A stretch of 64,000 nt of DNA from Acidobacteriota bacterium (GCA_002747255.1 PDUC01000038.1:1-64000), one strand, 5' to 3'. Counted from the first letter of the stretch, positions 19,411-29,398 are shown. The notes: generated by a model not told the origin, from the sequence alone. Made by a program: numbers and translations.

Positions 19411-20280
19411 ATGAAAGCACTTCTAGCTCTTCCCCTGTTGGCGACCATGTTGGTATATGGACAACACGATCAGGGAGCGGTTCAAAAAAGAATTGAAATC
19501 GACAAAAAGAATGCCCTGAAACCGTTCACCATCATGCCCCATCGACCCAACTTCATGCTGCTTGGCTCCTATAACACCAAAGGTTACGAAGCGTCGATCC
19601 ATGCGGAGGAATTCAGCACTCCGGATTACAGATTCAAAGACATTGAAGCACAATTTCAGCTCAGTCTCAAAGTTCCCATTGCCCTGGATTTCTTTTCCGG
19701 CAGACTCAACGTCTACGGAGCCTACACCAATCGCTCTTTCTGGCAAGTCTACAACCCGGAGATCTCCAGCCCGTTCAGAGAAACCAATCACGAACCGGAA
19801 CTGTGGTTTCAAGTTCATCAGAAAAACCGCTTTCTTGGGTTCAACAACCCTTTGACCATTGTGGGTATCTCGCACCAGTCCAATGGCCGTTCGGGTATTC
19901 TTTCCAGGAGTTGGAACAGAGTGTATGCCGTCATCCTCCTTCAAAAAGGGCGTCTGGCTATCAGCTTGAAACCCTGGTTTCGCCTGTCTGAAGACAAAGA
20001 AGACGACGACAATCCCGACATCAAGCGGTACATGGGCCACGGTGAAACACGCCTGGTCTACACTCGGGGCAAACACACTTTTTCAGCTATGCTGCGCAAT
20101 GTCTTTGAGAGCGATTTCAAACGGGCGGGATATGAATTTTCATGGAGTATCCCGTTTTATAAGTACGACCATTTCAGGGGTTACCTTCAGGCCTACAGCG
20201 GTTATGGAGAAAGCCTGATAGACTACAACCACAAAGTCAACCGTATCGCCCTAGGTATTTCAATCACGGATTTTTTGTAA
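19411..20280 (+). CDS. pldA: outer-membrane phospholipase A
   Basis: OMPLA is a calcium-dependent, dimerising outer-membrane barrel that hydrolyses phospholipids that reach the outer leaflet. The 289-residue product has a signal peptide (about residues 1-17). It keeps the catalytic residues with the spacing of the E. coli enzyme: His155 and Ser157 in GISHQSNGRSG, and Asn169 in SRSWNR (E. coli 142, 144, 156). Alternating aromatic/polar strands follow. It supports an asymmetric outer membrane in this cell. It is monocistronic, directly right of the candidate origin. Confidence 0.95.
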   Translation: MKALLALPLLATMLVYGQHDQGAVQKRIEIDKKNALKPFTIMPHRPNFMLLGSYNTKGYEASIHAEEFSTPDYRFKDIEAQFQLSLKVPIALDFFSGRLNVYGAYTNRSFWQVYNPEISSPFRETNHEPELWFQVHQKNRFLGFNNPLTIVGISHQSNGRSGILSRSWNRVYAVILLQKGRLAISLKPWFRLSEDKEDDDNPDIKRYMGHGETRLVYTRGKHTFSAMLRNVFESDFKRAGYEFSWSIPFYKYDHFRGYLQAYSGYGESLIDYNHKVNRIALGISITDFL

Positions 20281-20413
20281 GGCAAAATGGCCTTTGTTTG
20301 ATAATTCATTGAGCGCTGATATAATGTCCCCTCTCTTGGACTTTAGCCATGGCAAGGAAAGACAATCGCTATATAGAGCCCATGCAGGTTGAACTGAATA
20401 AACGAGGTACATC

Positions 20414-21427
20414 ATGAAATACTTACCTGATCTCTGGAAAAAGGGCAAAGATTTTTTAGGAGTTGAATATCCCATTCTGGCGGGTGCCATGACCTGGATT
20501 TCTGATCACAGACTGGTCGCGACCGTCGCTCAACACGGCGGATTTGGCTGTTTGGCGGGCGGCAACATGCCTGTCGATCTCTTTTCACAGGAAATTGACA
20601 AGATCAGGGAACTCACGGACAAACCTTTTGCTGTCAACATGATCACCATCGCACCCAACTACAAAAAACAGTTGGAAATCGCCATTGAAAAGCAAGTTCC
20701 TTTCATTGTTTTTGCGGGTAGTTTTCCCCGTGCCTCGGAGATTCGGCTCGCGAAGGAAAGCGGAGCCAAGGTCATGACATTCGCTTCCAATGAATCCATC
20801 GCCAGAAGAATGATTGCCTCTGGCGCCGATGCCCTCATGTTGGAGGGAAGTGAAGCTGGGGGACATATTGGTCACGTTTCGCTATCGGTTCTTTTGCAGC
20901 AGGTTCTTTTTGCGGTCGATGATATACCCGTCTTCGTAGCAGGCGGAATAGCGACTGGAAGGTTGATGGCTCATTTGCTGCTCATGGGAGCCAGCGGTGT
21001 CCAAATGGGAACGCGATTCGTCATGACAGAAGAGTGCCGCGTTCACCCGAAGTTCAAAGAGTCCTTCATCAAAGCCAAGGCAAGGGATGCCGTCGCAACA
21101 CCTGGCATAGGCTCCGAACTCAATGTGGTCGCCGTGCGTGCCATTCGCAACAAGGGCATGAAAGCTTTTGCCGATCTGCAGATGGACTTAATTGTGAAAT
21201 TTCGCAACGGTGAAATAACAAAGAAAGACGCACAGTATGAAGTTGAAAATTTTTGGGTAGGCGCGTTGAAGAACGCCGCTGTGGATGGCGATGTGGAACG
21301 CGGTTCACTCATGGCCGGTCAGAGTGTAGGCCTGGTCAACAAACTTCAATCCATGAGCGAGATGTTTGCTGAATTGATAGACGATGCGGAGCGGGAACTT
21401 GAGCGTATTGCGAAAAAGCTGGGATAA
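20414..21427 (+). CDS. nitronate monooxygenase / FabK-like FMN oxidoreductase
   Basis: The 337-residue sequence fits the 2-nitropropane dioxygenase-like TIM barrel: VEYPILAGAMTWISD, the GGFGCLAGGNMP loop, LMLEGSEAGGHIGH (flavin-binding GGH), PVFVAGGIATG, and GVQMGTRFVMTEE. This family includes nitronate monooxygenases and the FabK enoyl-ACP reductase; both keep these motifs, and sequence reading alone does not separate them. FabK tends to be shorter (about 310-320 residues) and sits with fab genes, which are absent here. It is convergent with the PilZ protein 25 bases away. Confidence 0.88.
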   Translation: MKYLPDLWKKGKDFLGVEYPILAGAMTWISDHRLVATVAQHGGFGCLAGGNMPVDLFSQEIDKIRELTDKPFAVNMITIAPNYKKQLEIAIEKQVPFIVFAGSFPRASEIRLAKESGAKVMTFASNESIARRMIASGADALMLEGSEAGGHIGHVSLSVLLQQVLFAVDDIPVFVAGGIATGRLMAHLLLMGASGVQMGTRFVMTEECRVHPKFKESFIKAKARDAVATPGIGSELNVVAVRAIRNKGMKAFADLQMDLIVKFRNGEITKKDAQYEVENFWVGALKNAAVDGDVERGSLMAGQSVGLVNKLQSMSEMFAELIDDAERELERIAKKLG

Positions 21428-21452
21428 GTTCTAAAACTAACGGGTGAAAGCC

Positions 21453-22925
21453 CTATTTTCGAATCTGTTTCTTCACGAAATTCTCTAAAATCACTTGATT
21501 CTCGTCATCGATTTTGACGAATTCCAATCCTATTCGAGAAGCGAATTGTCCCGTCTTCAGAGTCTCGGAATATGCGACCCTGCCGGTGGAGAAAAAAGGC
21601 TGATTACCCAAACGAACTTCAATTTGGAGCAAAGATTCTTTTTCCGGTTTGAAATCGGTCTCGATGAGCATACCCGAAAGACTTACTTTAATGACTTTAA
21701 AGGGAGTCTGCTTAATCCTGTCATCGGAGTCTCCAGACATATCATCACTTTGGTAATGCAAACGTCCAAATACCCGTCGATCGAGATTGATCTGAACGAG
21801 TTTGTTGAAAAAGAATTGAATATTTTTACATGAATCTGTCAGGGTATCCTCAAACTCGATACCCGTATGATAAATGAGTTGGCTTTCGTTTTTCTCATTC
21901 TTTCTGGAACCAACCAGACGGCACCAGGCGACCCTGCCCCTGAGCTTGATCACGCCATCGGAATGCTGTAACCGCACACTGTGAACAGCCCCTACACCCA
22001 GTGGGTTATTGGTTTGGGCAGCCAGACCCGTCATTCCTATATCGAGTATCTCCGCTTCAATTGTGTGTTGGATGAAACCGTTGACTTTAGAAACCTTCCA
22101 GCGCTTATGCCTTCGCCTTTTTTTGGGATCACTGCCGTTTTCTTCGGGTTCGGACGCGTTCAGAATCTGACGATAATCCAGTTCTTTTGTGTCGGGACTG
22201 TGAACCGCCAATTCATCATTCAATGCCGTTTCCAGCAGCCAAAGATCCTCATACCCCAGCAACGGTGAGTAACTGTCCGTTCTCTTCTGCACGGCTTGCA
22301 GCATCTTGTCTATGAGATCCTCTTCTGAGGCTTCATCCAGAACTTTTTTGTACTCTTCCAACACCGATTCCGATTGCTGCCAAATCATGCTGGTGGTTGC
22401 CAAAGACAACCGCAACGGCATGGGAACCGCCAATCTGCAGGTGGTCATGGTTTCTTCACTGCTCTCTATGATATTGGCGGCCACAGCAGGATAGTGCTGT
22501 AGCATTTTATTGGATGCCGACTGTATTTTATTCATACTGGTATCATAGGTCAGCTCAAAATAATCGAGCATTTTTCCCTCAATTTCAGCAGCAGAGTCGT
22601 CAGGCAGCGATGAAGACAATTGATCGACGCATCTCAGCTGACATCTCTGGAGAACGACTTGCGTTCCCAGGACTCCGGGCACGACGTATTTCAGGCAAGT
22701 GGAGCCATTGATCACAAACAAAGTTGGCTTGTGTATTTCGTAGCCCTTTTGAACCAGTACCTCAAAATGAGCATGAGCCGTTTTAAAATCGTTAAAGGGC
22801 CCTTCTGAGAGATGAAGAACGTGAAGGATTCCTTGAGAGTCAAGACCTAGAGTAACCAAAAAGTGCCTTTTACCAACACTTAACCAATCAATAAAACCAG
22901 CAACAATCTCTTTTTTATCAGTCAT
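21453..22925 (-). CDS. PilZ-domain protein with two C-terminal PilZ-like modules
   Basis: The 490-residue soluble protein has an N-terminal region of about 250 residues that I do not recognise. A PilZ domain follows at about residues 265-375 (KKRRRHKRWKVSKVNG, then LDIGMTGLAAQTNNPL), then a second PilZ-like unit at about 380-487 (DRRVFGRLHYQ, then VIKVSLSGMLIETDF). PilZ domains bind cyclic di-GMP through an RxxxR motif and a D/NxSxxG motif. The first copy has RRHKR and DIGMTG rather than DxSxxG, and the second has KVSLSG, so nucleotide binding is uncertain. No GGDEF or EAL protein lies in the window. Confidence 0.85.
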   Translation of the reverse strand: MTDKKEIVAGFIDWLSVGKRHFLVTLGLDSQGILHVLHLSEGPFNDFKTAHAHFEVLVQKGYEIHKPTLFVINGSTCLKYVVPGVLGTQVVLQRCQLRCVDQLSSSLPDDSAAEIEGKMLDYFELTYDTSMNKIQSASNKMLQHYPAVAANIIESSEETMTTCRLAVPMPLRLSLATTSMIWQQSESVLEEYKKVLDEASEEDLIDKMLQAVQKRTDSYSPLLGYEDLWLLETALNDELAVHSPDTKELDYRQILNASEPEENGSDPKKRRRHKRWKVSKVNGFIQHTIEAEILDIGMTGLAAQTNNPLGVGAVHSVRLQHSDGVIKLRGRVAWCRLVGSRKNEKNESQLIYHTGIEFEDTLTDSCKNIQFFFNKLVQINLDRRVFGRLHYQSDDMSGDSDDRIKQTPFKVIKVSLSGMLIETDFKPEKESLLQIEVRLGNQPFFSTGRVAYSETLKTGQFASRIGLEFVKIDDENQVILENFVKKQIRK

Positions 22926-23087
22926 TTTCTATTCGCTCACCTTATCCGATTAAAGCTAGGCGTTTGCATATCTAACTTCAAGCCATTTATCTTGTATTTC
23001 ATAAAAAAACTCATCAAAACTGGAGCACTCCGTAAAATCATTGACTTACTGTAGGTTGTTTTTTGGAATTTATCCAGTAAATTTCCA

Positions 23088-24734
23088 TTATTCCAGCATT
23101 TTGCGTGCATGCAGCAACAGTCCTTCTGCTGAAGAATTTCCTCCCAGCAGACGAGCGATTTCAATCACACGTTTCTCTGCGTCCAGGATAGAGAAACTGC
23201 TTTCCGTACGGTTCTTTTTGACGCTTTTTTGTACAAGCCAATGGGAAGTTGCATACCGAGCGACCTGAGCCAGGTGGGTAACGCAAAGAACTTGATTGTC
23301 AACGCCCAGTGAGGCCAATTTCTCGCCAACGACACCTGCGGTTTCCCCACCCAGACCCGCATCAACTTCATCGAACACCAGTGTTTTTCCCCGCTCCCGC
23401 GACAAGCTCACAATTAAAGCCAGCATGACTCTTGAAAGTTCACCTCCCGATGCCACGCGCTTCAGTGCTTTTGGTTCTTCACCGAGGTTGGGCGAGAACA
23501 GGAATGACAGCGCGGTGCGAGGAAATTGGAATGACCGATCTGCGGGTAAAGACTCTGGCCACTCGCCGAACTGCCATCGATTGCAAAAGGCTGACTGGGG
23601 AAACGAAAGGAGTTCAAGCGTGCGCGACAGTTCGGTTTCAAAGGACTTATTCCTCTGCTTGCGCCTGTCATTCAACTGAATCTGCTCGGCTCTCAACAGC
23701 ACATAGTCCTCACAAAGCTTGTTCCACTCCCTGTTCAAACCACCCGTTTGATTTTGCAGTTTTTTGCGATGGGCATTCAGGCGCGTTCTCTCATCGAGAA
23801 CGGCTTCCAAGTTGGCTCCGTACTTTAAATAAAGCTGATTCAAGCGATTGCTTCTTTCTCTCAATTGAGTCAAGGCCTCTTCATCGCTTTCATCAAACAG
23901 ACCGTTTTGAATTTCCTGACGAAGTTCTTCAAAGGTCAGATTAAAACCTGCAAGCTGTTCACCATAAGCCTTGTAAACGGGTTCAAATTCCCAAAGTTTT
24001 TCAAGAATATCCAACAGTCTTCGGGTCGCAGGGCTCAGCGTGTCATTGACCAATTCAATTAATTCTTCTTTGAGCATGCGGATGAGTTCAGCATTCTCAG
24101 CTATTTTGAGTTTGGTATCAATTTCCTCATCGTCTTTCGAAGGTGCAACAGCATCAATCTCGGCTATTTGGAGCTGAACAAAGTCCAATTCCTTTAACAG
24201 TCGCCCCTCATTGTCAACTGCATCCCAATAGGATCTGAACTGTTGCATGAAAGATGAACATTTTCTGTCTAACGCTTCCCTGTCACTTTGCAGATTGACA
24301 TGACGGTCAAATAACTGCAAATGAAGGGCTTCTTTCATTAAATTCTGCTGTCCATGCTGACCGTGTATTTCAAATACCAAGCCGGCATATGTGCTCAGCA
24401 GCTGATTGGGGACCATCACGCCATTGATAAAAGCCCGAGAGCGTCCTTTTTGGGTCACTTCTCTTCTGAGAATGAGTTCTCTGTCTTCCAGTAGCTCGTA
24501 GTTACTGAGATCGCAACTTTCTGGAACCGAAAAAACCGCTTCCACAAAAGCTCGTTCAGCACCTGTTCGTATGGCATCGGAACTCACTCGCTTACCTGAC
24601 AGTAAACCCAGTGCTCCTACAATCAGAGACTTACCCGCACCTGTTTCACCTGTCAAGCAGGTAAATCCACCTTGAAATTCGAGCTCCACAGATTTTATCA
24701 CTGCAAAGTTGCTGACTTTAAGATAGTGTAACAA
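23088..24734 (-). CDS. recN: DNA repair protein RecN
   Basis: RecN is an SMC-like ATPase acting in double-strand break repair. The 548-residue product has the Walker A loop GETGAGKSLIVGAL near residue 30, HGQHGQQNLM, a long coiled-coil middle (about residues 150-370), and the C-terminal ABC signature ASGGELSRVMLAL with Walker B KTLVFDEVDAGLGGETA, then VLCVTHLAQVA. RecN is commonly SOS-controlled; no match to the recA upstream palindrome was found just before its start. It has a 162-base gap to the PilZ gene downstream. Confidence 0.96.
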   Translation of the reverse strand: MLHYLKVSNFAVIKSVELEFQGGFTCLTGETGAGKSLIVGALGLLSGKRVSSDAIRTGAERAFVEAVFSVPESCDLSNYELLEDRELILRREVTQKGRSRAFINGVMVPNQLLSTYAGLVFEIHGQHGQQNLMKEALHLQLFDRHVNLQSDREALDRKCSSFMQQFRSYWDAVDNEGRLLKELDFVQLQIAEIDAVAPSKDDEEIDTKLKIAENAELIRMLKEELIELVNDTLSPATRRLLDILEKLWEFEPVYKAYGEQLAGFNLTFEELRQEIQNGLFDESDEEALTQLRERSNRLNQLYLKYGANLEAVLDERTRLNAHRKKLQNQTGGLNREWNKLCEDYVLLRAEQIQLNDRRKQRNKSFETELSRTLELLSFPQSAFCNRWQFGEWPESLPADRSFQFPRTALSFLFSPNLGEEPKALKRVASGGELSRVMLALIVSLSRERGKTLVFDEVDAGLGGETAGVVGEKLASLGVDNQVLCVTHLAQVARYATSHWLVQKSVKKNRTESSFSILDAEKRVIEIARLLGGNSSAEGLLLHARKMLE

Positions 24735-25047
24735 TCACCCCTCCGAGTTGACAGTCTAACAAACTGTATTTCCTCTGTTCAACTCAAAACATGATTCCAC
24801 ATGGCTTGATAAACCTTCCCGGGGGCCATTGAAAGTGATCGGCGGCAGAAATGTCGCGGCTGGAGTGGTTATCCGATGAACAATTATTCAACGACCGGTC
24901 CACGCCTTTGACATGCAAACGCCCAATAGTATGTCATCTGTCTTTTTTAATGAAATAGCTTCCTGTGTTCACGCTTCTCCAATTTGCACTGGATGAGCAG
25001 CTACCACTTAAGTTAAACTTGAACCTGACTGAGAGAGAGATCTGGAA
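24735..25047. other. recN / GYF-protein intergenic region
   Basis: No gene is seen in these 313 bases. A plausible promoter for the rightward gene is TTGACA at 24908-24913, 16 bases, then TATGTC at 24930-24935. The recN promoter should lie in the left half but is not evident. Confidence 0.5.
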
Positions 25048-25968
25048 ATGACTGACGATATTAAGTGGTTTGTTAAGAAAAAAGAAAAGCTCTACGGCCC
25101 CTTTGGCCTTGAAAAAATGAAGGGATTCCTTGAGGAAGGCAGGGTCACAGGTAGAACCAGGGTCTCCCGGTCCAAAGAAGGACCACTCATCTGCATCTCT
25201 GAAGATGACTTACTGAAACCCTTTGTTGTAATATCTACCCAAAAAAAATCAGCCACGCCAGCTCAGGCCAGGCCACAAACCGGTTCCAAACCACCTGCGG
25301 TTCGGAAAAAACAACCCTCCGTTTTAACAGGAAGGAAGGTTGCTCCCTCTTCCAACACCAAAAAGAAGAAGCCCAACTTAAAAACCATTCTTGTTTTCAC
25401 CGTTTTGATTGCTGCCCTGTTCGCAATCCCCTATTTCATTATCAACACGAAAAGCAAAATCGTAAAAACAGCTGTTAAAAAAGTCCAGGACTCATCGCCC
25501 ATCAGGGAAATGCTCAATAAACCCGAATTACCAACGGTTTGGCCCATGTGGAAGGAAGCACTCGAATTTGGACTCAATTTTTCTGAGGCAGAAATCAGAG
25601 AAACGCACAAAGAAGATATCGAATTCAACCTCGACATCCAATCACTCGGCCTTCCGGACTCTCTTGTCAGGCAAACCGCTTCGGTTCTTACCTACATACA
25701 GACTGGCGGCTTTTACCACACCTATCTCATTGACCAAAGCGGTTTTACTTCCGCTATTGCCATCAGTCATGTCCATTTTGAGCGCATCCTGCAATCCCTC
25801 TACAATCCCAAGGAGTTGGGTGACTCGTTCGAAGTGAAACAAGTTGGGAACCAGATTCAATGGGTATCACCCGTACTGGATGATTTTGAAGGCAGACTGA
25901 TATGGGAACCCGCGCAGGAAGATCACCGTCTGGCCTGCCTGCTTTTAATGGAAAAGCAGGGAAAATAA
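25048..25968 (+). CDS. GYF-domain single-pass membrane protein
   Basis: The 306-residue product opens with a GYF_2-type module at about residues 1-60 (WFVKKKEKLYGPFGLEKMKGFLEEGRV), a fold used in many bacterial membrane proteins and thought to bind peptides. A basic, proline-rich linker (about 65-112) is followed by one membrane helix (about 113-133, TILVFTVLIAALFAIPYFII). The C-terminal domain of about 170 residues is unrecognised and probably periplasmic. It stands alone; a strong bidirectional terminator separates it from the TonB receptor gene to its right. Confidence 0.82.
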   Translation: MTDDIKWFVKKKEKLYGPFGLEKMKGFLEEGRVTGRTRVSRSKEGPLICISEDDLLKPFVVISTQKKSATPAQARPQTGSKPPAVRKKQPSVLTGRKVAPSSNTKKKKPNLKTILVFTVLIAALFAIPYFIINTKSKIVKTAVKKVQDSSPIREMLNKPELPTVWPMWKEALEFGLNFSEAEIRETHKEDIEFNLDIQSLGLPDSLVRQTASVLTYIQTGGFYHTYLIDQSGFTSAIAISHVHFERILQSLYNPKELGDSFEVKQVGNQIQWVSPVLDDFEGRLIWEPAQEDHRLACLLLMEKQGK

Positions 25969-26084
25969 ACGCTGAAAAAAGACCCATGTGGTCAACAGTC
26001 GGATAAAGTGACTCAAGCAGAAAGCGAATTCGAATAAAACAAACTCATCCGGTATGTTTTTGAGGTGTTGTTCAGCGTAAACAT

Positions 26085-26128
26085 AAAAAGGGAGCAGCCG
26101 CTTGTGTGCAGCTGCTCCCCTTTTTTTT
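26085..26128. terminator. bidirectional intrinsic terminator
   Basis: Stem GGGAGCAGC (26090-26098) with GCTGCTCCC (26111-26119), flanked by five A on the left and eight T (26121-26128) on the right. It can end rightward transcription from the GYF-domain gene and leftward transcription from the TonB-dependent receptor. Confidence 0.88.
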
Positions 26129-26142
26129 AAAGAAATTTGCAA

Positions 26143-29028
26143 TTAGAATTTATAGTGAACACCTAACTGAAGTGCCTGCGGATTCTGTCGAGCATAGATC
26201 TTATTGAAGTCAACAGTGTTTTCTTCAACCATTGAGATGGCTTCCTGCTGATCCGTCAAGTTGAACACATCCAGTCTGAAAGTGATCTCGTGACGATCCT
26301 TGATCTTGAGAGACTTGGTAGCAGAGAGGTCAAGCCAGTAGGTGGAAGGTGTCTTTCTGGAACCCCTGCCTTCGGAGAAGACGAAATATCCATGATAGAT
26401 ATCCTGGAAATCCTTCTTTGTATAGTAGTATCCATCAATCCACTGCAATGCTGTTGCCACTTTAATATCCCAAGGCAGGTTGAAATTGCCTACAAAGTTA
26501 ACAGCATGATCGACTGAATCAGACAGCTTACCATACCAGCCTTCGTCACCGTGACCACGGCCGCCAAGACCGTCTGTCAATCCGTCCAGGAAGTCTCCGA
26601 GGTCTGTGCCATCACTGAAGATGTGGTCGCCAAAGACACCGACATAGTTGCCACTGCCACCGGGATTGTTGAGTGTTTCATTTTCAAAGTTTCCGGGGTT
26701 GGTGCCCTTACTATCCGTCCAGGTGTATGAGAAGGTGTAATCAAAGAAATTTTTCACTCTACCGGAGAAGATCAAATCTAAAGATTCGAAATCTCTTTTC
26801 TTGTCTTCGTAGTTAGCCAGGAAGAATGAGTATCCACCGTCAGTCATAACACCGATGTCTTCGATCAAATCTCTTGACTTCACATTGGTGTAGCGTGTCG
26901 TAAAGGCGTGCTTGGGTGAGTATTGGTAGTTGTATTCCAGCAAGTATCGCTTGTTTTCATTGGGTTCGATGTCTGGATCAAAGTCCATTGGCGTACTTTC
27001 TGAACTCTGTTCGTGAATAAGCTCCCAATTGTCGGGATTGTGGAGTTCGGCCTCTGAGGGATTCGCTCCGCCCAGCCAATTGTATTCGCGGTAGGCATTG
27101 CCGCCATTCCTGTTGAAGAATTCAGCTATACGAGTTGTCGCGGTATCTTTGAAAATACCATAGGCCGCTTTGACAATGTGTTTTTCATCGTCAAAAACAT
27201 CATAGATAACCGAGACTCTTGGAGAGAAGAAATTGGAATAATCCCACGACCAGATTTGCTTTCCTGTGTCATCGTAGATCGTACTCTTGTCCGCTCTCAC
27301 GCCCAGCATCACGGTCCAGTTGTTGTAGGTAATTCTATCTTGAATGAAGAAGCCATTTCCTTTAACCTTGTTGTTATTATAGGAATTACGTCTTTCTGTC
27401 AAAGAAGAGGGAACCAGAATGGGGTTGCCACTGGCATCCATGATGATTTGACCGTCTTCTGTTGTGGCATATTCGAATAAAAATCTGACGCCTTCATTAA
27501 AGGTGTCATCAAAAACATCTTCACCATAACCGGTGTTGCCCATTGTCCAGTCTGTTTTAAACTCTTCCACTTCAAAGCCAATTGAAACCTCGTGACTTCC
27601 CAATGAATCGGTATCGAAAAAGCCGACAAACTTGGCAGCCAGGTCTTCACGCTCTTCAACTTGTTCATCGTATCGAGTGCGGTTACCGTAATTCCAGGCA
27701 ATGGTGCTGATTAGTCTTTGTGCGATGGATTTATCTTTATAACCACCGCTGGTGTAGTCGTTCTTCTGAACACCGTATTTCACTTCAAGGGATCCAATGT
27801 CACCAAGAATAGCGTTGTAGTTCAATCTGTAACGCGATCCTTCTGTCTTTGATGAACTCCAGAGGTCTTCATGACCAGTGGTGTTAACCATGTCGCGGTC
27901 TATATTGGTTCCAGAGAACGCGATGTTGTGGTTGGGATTGATGTTGTAGGTGAATTTGTAGAATAACTGATCATTCGTGGTTTCTCTGGTTCCATCCAGG
28001 AAGTTGTAAACCGTGTAGTCTGATCCATAGGGAGACCCATCGGCATTGACCAAATCGGAGGCGCTGATAATTCTTGGGGGCGCGCCAGCGGATTCATTGG
28101 TGGGTTCGTCTTTGTTGTAGGACAGGAAGAACCACAGTTTGTCTTTAATGATGTAACCACCCACATTGGCCCAAAGCTTGTTTCGATCAAAGCCCGTTGT
28201 GGTATTGGAAGCTTGAACAGGCTCACGGTCCGCTTCAAGAGAATCGTCTCGATATTGATAGCCGGCTTCACCGAAAAATTCGTTACCACCTGATTTGGTA
28301 ACGACGTTAATGGCACCACCCATGGCCTTACCGTATTCTGGGGAGAAAGGGTCACTGATGATTTCCAGAGAATCGATTGAATCGAAGTTCTGCGGAACGA
28401 CATTGTCAAACCCCATGGATCCACGGGAAGAAAGACCGTCGATAACGTACTGGTTACCTTCCTGACCGCCACCGCGAATGTTGGGAAGACCGCCTTCACC
28501 ACCGGTTACGGAGTTCATACGAACACCTGTAACACCAGGGGTAAGCTTGACGACGTCTTCAATGGATCGACTCAGCGTTGGGATCTGCTCCAGCGTGTCG
28601 GCATCCAGTTCAAAACGGGAGTCCGTAGTGGACGAGTCAACCAGCGGGTTTTCCGCCGTTACGGTAATGGTCTCTTTGACAGAGGCTGGTACAAGTTTGG
28701 TTTTCAAGTTCGATTTGGCACCAATGTTGACCGCAACGCCAGTCAATGTCACCGTTTTAAAACCTGCCATGGTGAAAGTCAGGTCGTATTTTCCCCTTGG
28801 AACAAGTGGGAAACGATAGGTACCCTCATTGGAGGTAACCTCCGATCTTTCACCCTGCATTCGTTCACCCCGAATCAGCACAACAACACCGGGCAGCGGG
28901 TTGTCATTGCCATCGGTAACCACACCCGTTATTTCACCGGTTGTTGTCTGAGCCAATGTCGGTATACTAAAAAATAATAACAAACAAAAAGCATAGATCG
29001 TCTTTTTATAAAATTGTCTTTTGTGCAT
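26143..29028 (-). CDS. TonB-dependent receptor, Oar-like, with carboxypeptidase-regulatory domain
   Basis: An outer-membrane, energy-coupled transporter of 961 residues. The signal peptide is about residues 1-26. A carboxypeptidase-regulatory-like beta-sandwich follows at about 30-115 (GEITGVVTDGNDNPLPGVVVLI). The plug is at about 125-240 (LEQIPTLSRSIEDVVKLTPGV, then NIRGGGQEGNQYVIDG and GGAINVVTKSGG). The large barrel ends with the aromatic residue expected for outer-membrane insertion (LQLGVHYKF). This architecture is abundant in Acidobacteriota and Bacteroidota; the substrate cannot be read from sequence. It is divergent from a second receptor of the same class. Confidence 0.95.
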   Translation of the reverse strand: MHKRQFYKKTIYAFCLLLFFSIPTLAQTTTGEITGVVTDGNDNPLPGVVVLIRGERMQGERSEVTSNEGTYRFPLVPRGKYDLTFTMAGFKTVTLTGVAVNIGAKSNLKTKLVPASVKETITVTAENPLVDSSTTDSRFELDADTLEQIPTLSRSIEDVVKLTPGVTGVRMNSVTGGEGGLPNIRGGGQEGNQYVIDGLSSRGSMGFDNVVPQNFDSIDSLEIISDPFSPEYGKAMGGAINVVTKSGGNEFFGEAGYQYRDDSLEADREPVQASNTTTGFDRNKLWANVGGYIIKDKLWFFLSYNKDEPTNESAGAPPRIISASDLVNADGSPYGSDYTVYNFLDGTRETTNDQLFYKFTYNINPNHNIAFSGTNIDRDMVNTTGHEDLWSSSKTEGSRYRLNYNAILGDIGSLEVKYGVQKNDYTSGGYKDKSIAQRLISTIAWNYGNRTRYDEQVEEREDLAAKFVGFFDTDSLGSHEVSIGFEVEEFKTDWTMGNTGYGEDVFDDTFNEGVRFLFEYATTEDGQIIMDASGNPILVPSSLTERRNSYNNNKVKGNGFFIQDRITYNNWTVMLGVRADKSTIYDDTGKQIWSWDYSNFFSPRVSVIYDVFDDEKHIVKAAYGIFKDTATTRIAEFFNRNGGNAYREYNWLGGANPSEAELHNPDNWELIHEQSSESTPMDFDPDIEPNENKRYLLEYNYQYSPKHAFTTRYTNVKSRDLIEDIGVMTDGGYSFFLANYEDKKRDFESLDLIFSGRVKNFFDYTFSYTWTDSKGTNPGNFENETLNNPGGSGNYVGVFGDHIFSDGTDLGDFLDGLTDGLGGRGHGDEGWYGKLSDSVDHAVNFVGNFNLPWDIKVATALQWIDGYYYTKKDFQDIYHGYFVFSEGRGSRKTPSTYWLDLSATKSLKIKDRHEITFRLDVFNLTDQQEAISMVEENTVDFNKIYARQNPQALQLGVHYKF

Positions 29029-29123
29029 TTTCCTAAAATCACTCCTATTTGATTTTTTACCCTGAGTTCAGATTACTTTGCATTCGTCTGAACCCCTTTA
29101 TTGATCGATTGATGTATGGAACC

Positions 29124-29181
29124 TATCACCACAAACCTGACATCATACATAAGGCATGTATTTTCATGCTTCGTGGTGATA
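29124..29181. promoter_or_regulatory. nested inverted repeat in receptor leader region
   Basis: TATCACCAC (29124-29132) pairs with GTGGTGATA (29173-29181), and inside it ATACAT (29145-29150) pairs with ATGTAT (29156-29161). It lies about 100-150 bases upstream of the leftward receptor start. It could be an operator or an RNA structure in the leader. Confidence 0.4.
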
Positions 29182-29366
29182 CTAATCCCGCAGTATAACA
29201 ATTGTGTAAAATTATTCAACACTTTGTTTTGTAATCCACACCATGAAAGACTTCATGTTTTGAATACAAACAGCTTAAACATCACAACAATGTAAACAGG
29301 CAAAAAGCTCATCCAAACCGTTCATGGACACCATTCAACACCTTTCAATATGTCAGGATCAGCTCA

Positions 29367-29398
29367 TATTCAAAATAATGAATCCAATATTTTGAATA
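29367..29398. promoter_or_regulatory. 11-bp inverted repeat, candidate operator
   Basis: TATTCAAAATA (29367-29377) and TATTTTGAATA (29388-29398) are perfect inverse copies whose centres are 21 bp apart, about two helical turns, as expected for a dimeric regulator. A third half-site, TTTTGAATA, lies at 29258-29266. It sits between two divergent receptor genes. Confidence 0.5.

Noticed and set aside
19423-20076. A 217-codon minus-strand frame opposite pldA
   Set aside because: The plus strand keeps the OMPLA catalytic triad with exact spacing; the antisense frame has no support.
27900-28502. A 200-codon minus-strand frame inside the left TonB receptor
   Set aside because: It is an alternative frame of a well-supported receptor gene; the composition is typical of a shadow frame.
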